NCBI GenBank assembly: GCA_001462345.1
Contig: LIUM01000013.1
Location: 1-64,000 of the forward strand
Reading direction: 5' to 3'
DNA: 64,000 nt
Origin: Fibrobacteria bacterium AD312
Lineage (GTDB): Bacteria > Fibrobacterota > Fibrobacteria > Fibrobacterales > Fibrobacteraceae
The notes under the pieces: generated by a model
What the model was told of the DNA's origin: nothing
Seen by the model: the letters and a program-made list of their open reading frames with translations, nothing else
The model's database searches: none
Part shown: positions 45,645 through 54,780 of the stretch, one piece after another
Numbering within the stretch: position 1 is the first letter of the stretch
How the letters are laid out: each line of letters opens with the position of its first letter
Program-made: the position numbers and the translations under genes

Positions 45645-46499
45645 ATGAAAACCTGGTTCTTGCTTCTCTCTTGTATTTTCTTTTGGGCTTGTTCAAATAC
45701 AACAAGCCCATCGGAAGGATCGTATTCCTCACCAGGCTCTATTTATATATCTTCCATAGTTATAAAATCATCATCATCTTCTTCTGTAATTATATCTGAA
45801 GGTGTTATGGATAAGTCCTATTGGGATTCCAAATGGGTCGCTATTCCAGAACAAGAATTATTGGTAGAATCTAAATGGATTCCTGTGAATTCCTTTTCGA
45901 TTTTAGAAACAGAAATTACACAATTGATGTATGCTGAAATCATGGATACATTACCGCCTCAAAAAGAGTTAAAAGAAAATTTGCCTGTAGCTTCTGTTTC
46001 TTGGTATGATGCTGTTTTGTTTTGCAATGCTCTTTCCAAAAAATTAGAACTAGATACCGCTTATGACTACACTGGAATTGGTCCCAAAAATACGCTATTG
46101 AATTTAAGCTTTAATGAGAATAATCAAAGCGTGCGCTTGCCTACAAATGTAGAATGGGAAATCGCTTTACGAGGAACAACTTCGACAGAATATTTTTGGG
46201 GGACAGGGACCGCTTCTGATTACGCTCATTATGGAAGTACAAGCGGTGCTATAGAGGTTGGCCTTAAAAGAGCAAACCCTTATGGCTTATTTGATATGGC
46301 AGGAAATGTTCATGAATGGGTCTATGATTGGGATGGCCCTTACGGTATAACGACTGGTTCTAAACGAATTTTTAGAGGGGGTTCTTGGAGTAGTCCTTTG
46401 TCTCAATTAGCCTCAGATTATACAAATAGTGCGCTACCAGATGAATCTGCCGACACTCGTGGATTTCGAGTGGTATTATCGAATGGAGAGATGGAGTGA
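45645..46499 (+). CDS. SUMF1 (formylglycine-generating enzyme-like) lipoprotein
   Basis: 284 residues. Lipobox CIFFWAC with lipid Cys16, a serine-rich linker (about 22-52, SSSSSSVI, typical of Fibrobacter), then a FGE-sulfatase domain with PVASVSWYDAVLFCNALSKK, VRLPTNVEWEIALRG, NPYGLFDMAGNVHEWVYDWDG and the closing DTRGFRVVLSNG. Paired catalytic cysteines of true FGE are not evident, so it is more likely a structural protein (gliding and type IX systems use SUMF1-domain lipoproteins such as GldJ/GldK, though this one is too short to assign). The stop overlaps the next gene as GTGA. Confidence 0.82.
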   Translation: MKTWFLLLSCIFFWACSNTTSPSEGSYSSPGSIYISSIVIKSSSSSSVIISEGVMDKSYWDSKWVAIPEQELLVESKWIPVNSFSILETEITQLMYAEIMDTLPPQKELKENLPVASVSWYDAVLFCNALSKKLELDTAYDYTGIGPKNTLLNLSFNENNQSVRLPTNVEWEIALRGTTSTEYFWGTGTASDYAHYGSTSGAIEVGLKRANPYGLFDMAGNVHEWVYDWDGPYGITTGSKRIFRGGSWSSPLSQLASDYTNSALPDESADTRGFRVVLSNGEME

Positions 46500-47425
46500 A
46501 GCCTAGATCGTCGCGGAATAAAACGATTCAATTAAGCGTTGAAGAAAAATCTTATTTTGGAAAAAAAATATTAAAAGAATCCTCTTCTTATACAGAAAGA
46601 AAAATAGAGAATCAAGTATTATGCGGTGACTCCATCAAGGTATTGCCTCAATTACCAAAAGAGTTTATAGATCTTGTTGTCACAGACCCTCCCTATAACA
46701 TGACGAAAATTTATGCAGGCGAAAAGTTTTCTAAGACAAATGCCGAAGAATATGAATTGTGGCTCAGGTCTTGGATAGAACCTTTGATTCCGCTGCTCAA
46801 ACCGAACGCCTCTCTTTATGTATGCACTGAGTGGCAATGCTCTAGTATCGTAGAAAAGGTTCTTCGAGATTATTTTTATGTGCGAAATCGAATTACTTGG
46901 GAACGAGAAAAAGGACGAGGGGCACAACATAATTGGAAAAATGCAGCAGAAGATATTTGGTTTTGTACTGTATCTAACGATTATTATTTTAATGCAGACG
47001 CTGTTCGATTAAAAAGAAAAGTGATTGCTCCTTATCGCCATGTGAATGGAGATCCTAAAGACTGGGCAGATGAGGGAGATGAAAAATTCCGTTTGACTGC
47101 ACCCTCGAATTTGTGGACTGATATTTCTGTTCCGTTTTGGTCTATGCCAGAGAATACAGAACACCCGACGCAAAAACCAGAGAAGCTCATTGCGAAACTA
47201 ATCTTAGCTAGTTCAAAAGAAGGAGACTTTGTTTTTGATCCTTTCTTAGGCTCTGGAACGACTGCTGTTACAGCAAAAAAGTTATCCCGACGTTTTGCTG
47301 GAATAGAGAGAGAAAAGGATTACGCTCTTTTAGCATTAAAGCGATTGCAAACGGCAGAAAAATATCCCGAAATTCAAGGTTTTAAGGACGGCTGTTTTTG
47401 GGAACGCAATACGCGTCCTTTATAA
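46496..47425 (+). CDS. DNA adenine-N6 methyltransferase (beta class), orphan
   Basis: 309 residues. Motif IV VTDPPYNM (64-67) precedes motif I FVFDPFLGSGTT (about 243-254), the beta-class order; the DPPY form indicates adenine-N6 methylation. WEREKGRGAQHNWKNAAEDIWF is a strongly conserved middle segment. HPTQKP is the classic motif X of type II enzymes. No restriction endonuclease lies beside it, so it is probably a regulatory (orphan) methylase; the recognition site cannot be read. GTG start overlaps the SUMF1 stop. Confidence 0.88.
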   Translation: MKPRSSRNKTIQLSVEEKSYFGKKILKESSSYTERKIENQVLCGDSIKVLPQLPKEFIDLVVTDPPYNMTKIYAGEKFSKTNAEEYELWLRSWIEPLIPLLKPNASLYVCTEWQCSSIVEKVLRDYFYVRNRITWEREKGRGAQHNWKNAAEDIWFCTVSNDYYFNADAVRLKRKVIAPYRHVNGDPKDWADEGDEKFRLTAPSNLWTDISVPFWSMPENTEHPTQKPEKLIAKLILASSKEGDFVFDPFLGSGTTAVTAKKLSRRFAGIEREKDYALLALKRLQTAEKYPEIQGFKDGCFWERNTRPL

Positions 47426-47580
47426 TCAAAGTTTCAATGTCTGATTTTTTCTAGATTAATGGGATGTTAAAACGAGTCATGGGAATACTGGAGAGACCAT
47501 TTATTATGAAATTAACAAAAGTGCTTTTGACAAGTGTACCATTTTCTGCGTTGAATAACAACCGTTTTTCTTTTTGTGGT

Positions 47581-48018
47581 ATGAATTCAAAAGGAATTCT
47601 TTTTCTTTTATTATGTTGCATTCCTTTACTTTCGAGTTGTGGAAAAGAAAAAGAAGAAGTGCCTCCACCACTTAAAACAATTGAAATCCCAGAAACAATC
47701 ACAGGGCTTTATGTTGGAGAATTACCTTGTGACGATTGTAAGAAAAAACAGGTAAAGGTGGAACTTGATTCTTTGGGGCAAGCTTCCATTGAAGAAACAT
47801 TTATTCAAGATTCTGTTTTAAAAGTTTCTTCCAAAGCATCTTATGTGGATTCGGGTGAAGTGATCGTTTTGACTTTTAATGATTCTCCTAAAAAATGGAC
47901 ATTTAAAAAACAGAATAAGCTTTCGTTGGTGTATTTAGATCTTTCTGGGAAACCTTATTATATGGATTCGGGCATTCCATATCAGATTCTTAAAATATTA
48001 AACAAGCCAAAACAGTGA
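47581..48018 (+). CDS. NlpE-like lipoprotein
   Basis: 146 residues from ATG 47581, chosen because it begins a type II signal peptide (MNSKGILFLLLCCIPLLSSC, lipid Cys20); in-frame ATGs from 47464 upstream add a non-signal stretch. The mature part opens with ITGLYVGELPCDDCKKKQVKVELD, matching the NlpE N-terminal domain with its CxxC (50, 53) pair, known in E. coli as a Cpx-pathway surface sensor and copper-resistance protein. No Shine-Dalgarno sequence; the upstream TCTTTTTG lies 4 bp before the start and differs from TAnnTTTG at one base. Confidence 0.7.
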   Translation: MNSKGILFLLLCCIPLLSSCGKEKEEVPPPLKTIEIPETITGLYVGELPCDDCKKKQVKVELDSLGQASIEETFIQDSVLKVSSKASYVDSGEVIVLTFNDSPKKWTFKKQNKLSLVYLDLSGKPYYMDSGIPYQILKILNKPKQ

Positions 48019-48032
48019 AGAAGTAAATAAAC

Positions 48033-48806
48033 ATGATTTGGAAAACATTAGTGGTAGACGATGAGCCTCTAGCTCGTGTTCGAATGAGAAACCTGCTTCA
48101 GGAGTACCCTCAAGATATAGAAATCATTGGCGAGGCGAGCTCTGGACAAGAGGCTGTTCAAAAGATTAAATCTCTTTCGCCAGATTTAGTTTTTTTAGAT
48201 ATACAAATGCCAGACATCAATGCTTTCGATGTACTAAGTGCTTTAAGCGAAGAAGAAATCCCTTTAATAGTTTTTACTACCGCTTATGATAATTATGCTC
48301 TTAGAGCGTATGAAGAAAACACTGTTGATTATCTTTTAAAACCGATTGAAGACGAGCGCTTGAATCTAACGATTGAAAAATTACGTAAACAAGCGAAGCT
48401 TTTAATTTCAAATGAAAATTCGTTATTAGAATCTTTCCCGTGGGAAAAATTAAAACAATTGGTGGGCTCAGAACAGAATTATCTTTCTCGTATTCAAGTC
48501 CGTATAGGGGATAGAACCATTCTTGTAAATGTCGATGAAATCATTCGTTTCCAGAGTGAAGAAAAGTATACGATGGCTTATACAATGTCGAATCATTATT
48601 TAATAGATACGCCATTAGTTGATTTGGAAGCTAAATTAAACCCTCAACAATTCGTACGAGTGCATAGAGCTCATTTAGTCGCTATTGATTATATCGCTGA
48701 AATCCAACGACTCGACGCAGGCCGTTTAAGTATTATTCTAAAAGATAAAGCGAAGACGTCTATTTCTGTGAGTCGAAACTTTGTGAAGCGCGTTCGTCAT
48801 CTTTAG
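48033..48806 (+). CDS. LytTR-family response regulator
   Basis: 257 residues. Receiver domain 1-120 with DD (9-10), phosphoacceptor Asp56 in LVFLDIQMPD, Thr in FTTAYD and Lys in DYLLKPIED; then a LytTR DNA-binding domain (about 150-257) with VNVDEIIRFQSEEKYT and FVRVHRAHLV. Such regulators often control envelope and surface-polymer genes. No histidine kinase is nearby, so its partner is unknown. 14 bp after the NlpE-like gene. Confidence 0.93.
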   Translation: MIWKTLVVDDEPLARVRMRNLLQEYPQDIEIIGEASSGQEAVQKIKSLSPDLVFLDIQMPDINAFDVLSALSEEEIPLIVFTTAYDNYALRAYEENTVDYLLKPIEDERLNLTIEKLRKQAKLLISNENSLLESFPWEKLKQLVGSEQNYLSRIQVRIGDRTILVNVDEIIRFQSEEKYTMAYTMSNHYLIDTPLVDLEAKLNPQQFVRVHRAHLVAIDYIAEIQRLDAGRLSIILKDKAKTSISVSRNFVKRVRHL

Positions 48807-48824
48807 TCTCAGGTTAAATTTTTC

Positions 48825-48832
48825 TATTTTTG
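48825..48832 (+). promoter_or_regulatory. TAnnTTTG promoter box of lepB
   Basis: TATTTTTG six bases before the ATG of lepB at 48839, again without a Shine-Dalgarno sequence and without a TTG at -33. Would give a near-leaderless message. Confidence 0.55.
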
Positions 48833-48838
48833 GATCTT

Positions 48839-50200
48839 ATGGACAATACAAAGAAATCTCTTCTCTTAAAAGCAAAAAAAATATTACGAGGTTTTGCTCG
48901 CGAAATATTAATTCCAATTATACTTGCTTTAGTCGTTATCCAATATGTGATACAAGCGTTTCAAATTCCAAGTGGTTCCATGGAAGATTCTCTTTTAACA
49001 GGAGATTTCTTACTAGGCCTTAAGTTTACTTACGGTTCTCCAGTGCCGTTTTCAGAAAAAAAGTTTCCTGGGCTTACCACTCCAAAATCTGGGGATGTTG
49101 TGATTTTCCGTTACCCTGGAGAACCTCTGTATCCAGACTACGATCGTAAGCGATATTCTCATATTACCAATGCATTGATGTTTGGTAATTTTTACTGGGA
49201 TCATTCTCCGCTTGCTGGAAACCCACATCTCGTACATTACCCTTTGGGTCCAAAAGATTTTATCAAACGTTGTGTTGCTGTGAGCGGGGATTCCATAGAA
49301 GTTCGTGCAGGAAAATTAATTCATAATGGAGAACTGCAAACGAAGTTACCTGGTAAAGGGAAATACACTTCTCCTTATCGTTCTTTTTCTCCAAGAGATG
49401 AAGTTCCTTTAACAAAAATACCAAGCCCTGGTGATACCATTGATTTAGATTCTCTCTCAATTGAAGAGTTATGGCGAGTGCGTTCTTTAATGGTACAAGA
49501 AAATACAGAAGATCGATTTGAATTGCATTTAAGTTTACTTGAAGATGGAAAACCTGTTCCTGATTATGTATTTGAAGATTTTATGGTGCCTGTGGAAAAC
49601 GATCGTAATTTGCTACTAAATACTCTTTTTGCAAATCGTCGTGTGGTTTCTCAGCGAATAGAATATGGAGATACCGTCAAAGGTCCAATTCCTTTTGCGT
49701 TCTTTGCAGAATATGCGCGTACGGGTTTTTTACCAAGAGTAAATGAAAGTATTCCTGTAAAGGGATTCATGCGTGTGGTGGATTATGAATATTTCGAAGG
49801 GAATCAGTTGAAGGACTTAGCCCATAATGTACAAGCGTTAAATAAAAAGGCAGAGTTGGATTCCATGAGTCCAGTGGATTCTTTAGACACTTTGTCTAAG
49901 GTCCAAAAACAATATGAATTACGTCGAGTGGTTACAAAAAATGATACTGTCGTCCATAAATACGTTGTGAAAAAACCTGTTTATTTTATGATGGGAGATA
50001 ATCGGGATAATTCGGCCGATAGTCGCTATTGGGGTTTTGTTAGCACAGAAAATGTGAAAGCAAAAGCGTTTGTCATTTATTTCTCATTTGAAAATAGCGA
50101 TCAGAAGTTCTCATTCGGTAACCCATTTTCTTGGTGGCGAATTCCGTTTAAGATCCGTTGGACTCGTCTTGGTAAAATTATTCATATGATTGGCGCGTGA
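48839..50200 (+). CDS. lepB: Signal peptidase I
   Basis: 453 residues from ATG 48839 (a TTG at 48830 is in frame but lies within the promoter box). One N-terminal membrane helix (about 22-40) leads to the catalytic Ser47 in IPSGSMEDS; the general-base Lys143 is in FIKRCVAVSGD. The conserved GDNRDNSADSRYWG lies near residue 385. About 230 residues are inserted between the Lys box and this box, far more than in E. coli (324 total). Removes signal peptides in the inner membrane. The Ig-like lipoprotein gene overlaps its stop (TGATG). Confidence 0.95.
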   Translation: MDNTKKSLLLKAKKILRGFAREILIPIILALVVIQYVIQAFQIPSGSMEDSLLTGDFLLGLKFTYGSPVPFSEKKFPGLTTPKSGDVVIFRYPGEPLYPDYDRKRYSHITNALMFGNFYWDHSPLAGNPHLVHYPLGPKDFIKRCVAVSGDSIEVRAGKLIHNGELQTKLPGKGKYTSPYRSFSPRDEVPLTKIPSPGDTIDLDSLSIEELWRVRSLMVQENTEDRFELHLSLLEDGKPVPDYVFEDFMVPVENDRNLLLNTLFANRRVVSQRIEYGDTVKGPIPFAFFAEYARTGFLPRVNESIPVKGFMRVVDYEYFEGNQLKDLAHNVQALNKKAELDSMSPVDSLDTLSKVQKQYELRRVVTKNDTVVHKYVVKKPVYFMMGDNRDNSADSRYWGFVSTENVKAKAFVIYFSFENSDQKFSFGNPFSWWRIPFKIRWTRLGKIIHMIGA

Positions 50201-51975
50201 TGTTTTGGCAGAAACTTCTATTTCTTGGGTGTTTAATAGTACTCTTCTCTTGCGCGACGCAAGTGGCCCCAACAGGTGGCCCTGAAGATAAATTGCCCCC
50301 AAGAATTGCAGCCATTGCTCCAGCTCCTAAATCAGTAAATCAAGACCCAAAATTAAATGTAAGAATTCTTTTTGATGAATGGATTAGTGCCACAATTCCA
50401 AAAAGTGCGGTCATGATTTCTCCACCCATTGAAAAGAAAATGATTTATGAAGTGGATGGGCAAGAACTTTTAATCACGTCTCGTTCCGTTTTAGATTCAA
50501 ATACAACATATACGCTCACAATAGCAAGTGGAATAAAAGACCTTCGTGGAAACTCCGTCGCTAAGCCTTTTGAGCTCACTTTTTCCACGGGATCTCACAT
50601 CGATTCTCTTTCTGTTTTAGGACGAGTCATGGTATCTCCTGAAATGCTCAAGAGTAAACAATATCCAAGCATTGGTCTCTTTTTAATAGGCGAAGAGCGG
50701 GAATCTAAAAAGTATCTTAAAAAATACAGAGATTCGTCTTTAACGGGTTTAGATACAATCCCAAGATTATCAAAAGAGCCTCCATTATTTATAACACAAG
50801 CAGATAGCAATGGATGGTTTTCTATTGGCGGCTTACATGCGGGGCGTTATCGAGTGGTGGCTTTTGTGGATGTTAATGGAAATCGTCGTATAGAACCTTC
50901 TGTAGAATGGGCTGGTTTATATGAAAAAGATATTACACTCACAGAAGCATTTAAAGATTCGATTTGGATTGCATTAGCTGATCAAGACACGACTCTTTTA
51001 GAACTTTCGCAAGTGAGTCAAGTAGGCAAAAATCTCTTGCAAGCCAATTTCTCTAGATCATTAGATTTAGAACACTTTCTCTCCAAAAAACGGAATTGCT
51101 TTTTAACTAAAAATAAAATGGACACTTTGTTTGCCGCGGGTGCATTTAAAGCACCAAATCAAAATCATGTTCATCTTTATTTTGAAAAAGAGCCATCGGC
51201 TGATTCTTTATATGAATTCAAGTGTCTCAATGCTCAAGATTCTTTAGCTCGTTCGTTAGATTCCATGCGAAATGATCTTGAAATTAAATGGGAAGCAAGA
51301 TTGATGGATACCTTAGCGCCAACCATTGCAGAAACGGTACCTAAGAATGGAGCGAAGCTTGTTTTCCCAGATGAAAAAATTGAAGTGGCTTTTAATAAAC
51401 CTGTTTCTGGCGATTCTCTAGCTGGTCTTTTAAAACTTGTGATTAATAGCGATACAGGGGATGTCATTATAAAAAGAAAAGACACTGCTCGGTTTGAAAT
51501 TAGTGCACAAAATCCATGGCCAACCGATGGAAAAATAGAACTATTAAAAATAAGCTTAGATACATTAGTTAAACCAGCCGATAGTACTGGCTTTAGAGAC
51601 ACCGTTGTGACTCCAAAATACAATATGGTAGTCAAATTTGAAACGGTTCCAAAATTGAAAATGGCTTCTTTAGAAGGCTATATTCCAAGTAAAAAAACAG
51701 TTTCTCCTATAGTGCGATTACGCTCTTTAGAAACGGGAAAAGTAATGAACGTAGGATGTGTTTCGAGAGGTTTCTTTTCAATAAATAACCTTCTTGAAGG
51801 AAAATATATTTTGGATTACTACTTTAATGAATACCCTTCTTTAAAACCTGATGCAGGCAAATTGGAACCAGTAAAATTTGGTGCAGGTTGGCGTTCCCCT
51901 GTAGATACCTTGATTCTTATGAACGGCAAAAATAAACTAGACTCTTTAATTCAATATTTGCCGGCATTACCATAA
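50200..51975 (+). CDS. Ig-like-domain lipoprotein (SbsA-type)
   Basis: 591 residues from ATG 50200 (GTG 50197 also in frame). Lipobox LIVLFSC with lipid Cys18, then the TQVAPTGGPEDKLPP opening seen in Bacteroidota/Fibrobacterota family members. Residues about 30-130 form an SbsA Ig-like domain (NVRILFDEWI...ELLITSRSVLDSNTTYTLTI); about 215-245 carry a carboxypeptidase-regulatory-like strand pattern (IGGLHAGRYRVVAFVDVNGN); another Ig-like region is at about 365-480, and the end has INNLLEGKYILDYYFNE. Likely envelope-associated; exact role unknown. Confidence 0.8.
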   Translation: MFWQKLLFLGCLIVLFSCATQVAPTGGPEDKLPPRIAAIAPAPKSVNQDPKLNVRILFDEWISATIPKSAVMISPPIEKKMIYEVDGQELLITSRSVLDSNTTYTLTIASGIKDLRGNSVAKPFELTFSTGSHIDSLSVLGRVMVSPEMLKSKQYPSIGLFLIGEERESKKYLKKYRDSSLTGLDTIPRLSKEPPLFITQADSNGWFSIGGLHAGRYRVVAFVDVNGNRRIEPSVEWAGLYEKDITLTEAFKDSIWIALADQDTTLLELSQVSQVGKNLLQANFSRSLDLEHFLSKKRNCFLTKNKMDTLFAAGAFKAPNQNHVHLYFEKEPSADSLYEFKCLNAQDSLARSLDSMRNDLEIKWEARLMDTLAPTIAETVPKNGAKLVFPDEKIEVAFNKPVSGDSLAGLLKLVINSDTGDVIIKRKDTARFEISAQNPWPTDGKIELLKISLDTLVKPADSTGFRDTVVTPKYNMVVKFETVPKLKMASLEGYIPSKKTVSPIVRLRSLETGKVMNVGCVSRGFFSINNLLEGKYILDYYFNEYPSLKPDAGKLEPVKFGAGWRSPVDTLILMNGKNKLDSLIQYLPALP

Positions 51976-51986
51976 ATAGGATTATT

Positions 51987-54719
51987 ATGACATTAAAAAT
52001 ACCTTCATTTGTAGCCATTGATTTAGAAACCACAGGCTTAGAATTTGATAAAGATGAAATCATCGAAATTGCTTTAGTCCTTTTTGAAAATGGTGTTCCA
52101 GTAAAAACAAGTGATTATCTTGTCAAGCCAAAGCAAGATTTACGCTCCTTTATTGAAGCGTTAACAGGAATCACTAAAGAAGATCTTCTTTCTGCCTCTG
52201 ATTTTGCAGATATTGCAGGACAAGTACGTGCGTTTATTGGGGATTATCCTATTGTGGCTCATAATGCTCAATTTGATTATAAGTTTTTAAAAAGTGCTTT
52301 TGCAAAAGTGGGTATATCCATTGATGAACAGTCTGTTTATGATTCCTTGACTTTATCAAGAATCGCTTTTCAGAACGTTCCGAATCATCGTTTAGAAACT
52401 CTCGTAAATCATTTGAAAATTGAGCGTACGGCAGCACATCGCGCACTTCCTGATGCAGAAGCTTGCGGGCATTTGTTTATTAAGGCTTTGCAAGAATTAG
52501 AAACGTTTCCTGATTTTGAAAAGCAAGCGCTTTCTCTAGTATCGAAAGGATCCATTTGGGAGTCAGTCTTTAACGAAAGCGTCTCTGGTTCATTAGATTT
52601 TGTGCCAGGATTACTCTTAGAAGAAAAAGAAACTCCTCCAACAACTTCTGATAAAAAGTATCCTCGCGTAGCAGAGTATCTACAACCCGATGGTTTATTA
52701 TCTAAGACCTTACCAAATTTTGTCTCTAGAGAAAATCAAATTGATTATGCTAGTGTAGTTGAACGCAATATGTTTAAGAGTGGCTTGAGTGTCTTAGAAG
52801 CGGCTACAGGTACAGGGAAAACGATTGCGTACTTACTAGCGGCTTCTCTGAAAGCCGTTTCTGGAGAACGAGTCGTTATTAGTACAGCGACTAGAGCGCT
52901 TCAAGAACAATTATGGCAACATGAGCTTCCTAAGATTGAACCATTATTTGATGGTAAATTAAAAGCGATGGTTTTAAAAGGCAGAAAGAATTACATCTGC
53001 TATCGCAAATTCAGAGACCATCTAAACAGCTTTGATACTTTGGTGGCGCCAGAAGAAAAAGATTCCTTTATGGCTTTAATCCCTTGGGTACAGCGTTCAA
53101 AAACAGGGGACATCAATGAAAATAGCGGCTTTAATCATTTAAGAAATAGATCTCTTTGGAGTAAACTCGCGAGTGACGCGGGCTCTTGTGCAAACGAAGC
53201 TTGTCCTTTTTATAATCGTTGCCCTGCTTTAGAAGCTAAGCGAAAGGCAATGCGTTCCAATTTATTATTTATCAATCATTCGCTTTTCTTAGCTGATTTG
53301 GCTTTAGATTTTGCCATTTTACCTACTTATGAGCACATCGTTTTTGATGAAGCCCATCGCTTACCATCTCTTAGTCATCAATCCTTTGCAAGAACGGTTC
53401 GCTTTTTTGATTTGAGAAATATTTTCAAATCTTTAGTCCACTTAAAAGCAGAAGATAAAGGCTTAATTGCAGACATTGAAAAAGCTCTTTTAAAAACAAA
53501 AGACGAAAACGGAGACCTCTTAAAATTGTGCTTAAGACTCCGCACCGATATTAGCGAATCAGAACGATTGTTGCATCGCTTCTTTATGAAAATAGGGAAG
53601 AAGGTCGGTAAACAAAAAGGATCAGAAAACACCTTTAAGTATAAGCAAAGTCTTTTTGCTGAGTTAGATGCAGACCCTAAAGCCGTTTTAGAATCATTGA
53701 CTGCAATCAAACAAACGATTGCTGAATTAGCAATGCCTCTACGTCAAGGAAATTATGCCGCAGGCCTAATACGCGATTTAGAAGGGTGGGGTTCTGACAT
53801 TGAAAAAGTGCAAAACGATTTAGACTTTATTGCAAGTGGAAATCGTGAAAATTGGGTCTTTTATTTAGAAGATCCATTTAATCCACATACCCTTGTCATG
53901 AAAGCAGTTCCATTAAATATCGGTGGATTCTGGGCAGATCATTTTTATAAATGGATCAAGTCGGCGACCTTTACATCGGCCACTTTATCTGTTCAAGGGT
54001 CTTTGGAATACTATGCTGAGCGTATGGGAATGACAGATTCCTTACCACAGAAAAAAAGGCCTTTCTTTAGGGTATATGATGCAGGTGCCGCGTTCCATTC
54101 TAAAAGAAGAATTGGGATTGCGAGTTTCTTACCAAAACCAAATGCTCCAGAATATCAGGCTGAACTAGAAAAGCTTCTGTGTGCGATTTTACCAGACATT
54201 GAAAAAAATGTATTGGTTCTTTTTACAAGTATTGCAAGCATGCTGAGTGTACAGAAAGTGTTAGTTCCTCTTTTTGCAAAAAAGAATAAATTGCTTTTGT
54301 GTCAGCACGCTGATGGAAGCATGGATAGCTTAGTTGACATGTTTAGAAAAGAACGAAAAGCTTGTCTTTTAGGCTGCCAGACCATGTGGGAAGGCGTAGA
54401 TCTTCCTGGAGAGGCTCTTGAAGTTTTGATTATTCCAAAATTACCGTTCCCTAATCCTTCCGATCCATTGATTTCGGGTAAGGCTGAAATATTAAAAGAA
54501 AAAGGTGAAAACGCCTTTAAGGCTTTGTTTATTCCAGAAACTTACATCAATCTAAGTCAAGGAATTGGTCGCTTAATACGTTCCGAAGAAGATACGGGCT
54601 CCATTTTATTGCTAGATAATCGCTTGGTGTCAGAACCTTATGGCAAGACATTTTTGCGTATTTGGGGTAATCAGCATAAAATTCTTCAGAATCCAGAAGA
54701 ATTCAAAAACGCCTTGTAA
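51987..54719 (+). CDS. DinG-type exonuclease-helicase
   Basis: 910 residues. N-terminal DnaQ-like exonuclease (about 1-170): DLETTG (12-17), HNAQFDYKF (92-100) and HRALPDAE (151-158) supply the DEDDh residues. The helicase core has Walker A ATGTGKT (273-279), DEAH (454-457), cysteines 338, 401, 406 and 412 spaced as in the XPD/DinG iron-sulfur cluster, and the C-terminal GVDLPGEALEVLIIPKLPFPNP and QGIGRLIRSEEDTG. It unwinds 5'-to-3' structures such as R-loops and may degrade the strand with the exonuclease domain, the Bacillus/Firmicute-type fusion. 11 bp after the Ig-like gene. Confidence 0.93.
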   Translation: MTLKIPSFVAIDLETTGLEFDKDEIIEIALVLFENGVPVKTSDYLVKPKQDLRSFIEALTGITKEDLLSASDFADIAGQVRAFIGDYPIVAHNAQFDYKFLKSAFAKVGISIDEQSVYDSLTLSRIAFQNVPNHRLETLVNHLKIERTAAHRALPDAEACGHLFIKALQELETFPDFEKQALSLVSKGSIWESVFNESVSGSLDFVPGLLLEEKETPPTTSDKKYPRVAEYLQPDGLLSKTLPNFVSRENQIDYASVVERNMFKSGLSVLEAATGTGKTIAYLLAASLKAVSGERVVISTATRALQEQLWQHELPKIEPLFDGKLKAMVLKGRKNYICYRKFRDHLNSFDTLVAPEEKDSFMALIPWVQRSKTGDINENSGFNHLRNRSLWSKLASDAGSCANEACPFYNRCPALEAKRKAMRSNLLFINHSLFLADLALDFAILPTYEHIVFDEAHRLPSLSHQSFARTVRFFDLRNIFKSLVHLKAEDKGLIADIEKALLKTKDENGDLLKLCLRLRTDISESERLLHRFFMKIGKKVGKQKGSENTFKYKQSLFAELDADPKAVLESLTAIKQTIAELAMPLRQGNYAAGLIRDLEGWGSDIEKVQNDLDFIASGNRENWVFYLEDPFNPHTLVMKAVPLNIGGFWADHFYKWIKSATFTSATLSVQGSLEYYAERMGMTDSLPQKKRPFFRVYDAGAAFHSKRRIGIASFLPKPNAPEYQAELEKLLCAILPDIEKNVLVLFTSIASMLSVQKVLVPLFAKKNKLLLCQHADGSMDSLVDMFRKERKACLLGCQTMWEGVDLPGEALEVLIIPKLPFPNPSDPLISGKAEILKEKGENAFKALFIPETYINLSQGIGRLIRSEEDTGSILLLDNRLVSEPYGKTFLRIWGNQHKILQNPEEFKNAL

Positions 54720-54750
54720 TTCAAGGCTTACCAAAACCTTTAAGTTATTT

Positions 54751-54758
54751 TAAATTTG
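54751..54758 (+). promoter_or_regulatory. TAnnTTTG promoter box of the 54781 gene
   Basis: TAAATTTG 22 bp before the ATG at 54781, leaving a short leader. No TTG at -33; weak AAAGG at 54769-54773 may serve as ribosome-binding site. Confidence 0.45.
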
Positions 54759-54780
54759 CCCTCTATTAAAGGCCATTTTT

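Noticed and set aside
45765-45785. TCATCA/TCT microsatellite in the SUMF1 lipoprotein gene
   Set aside because: It encodes the poly-serine linker; a phase-variable tract would not normally keep a multiple of three, and such linkers are normal in this group.
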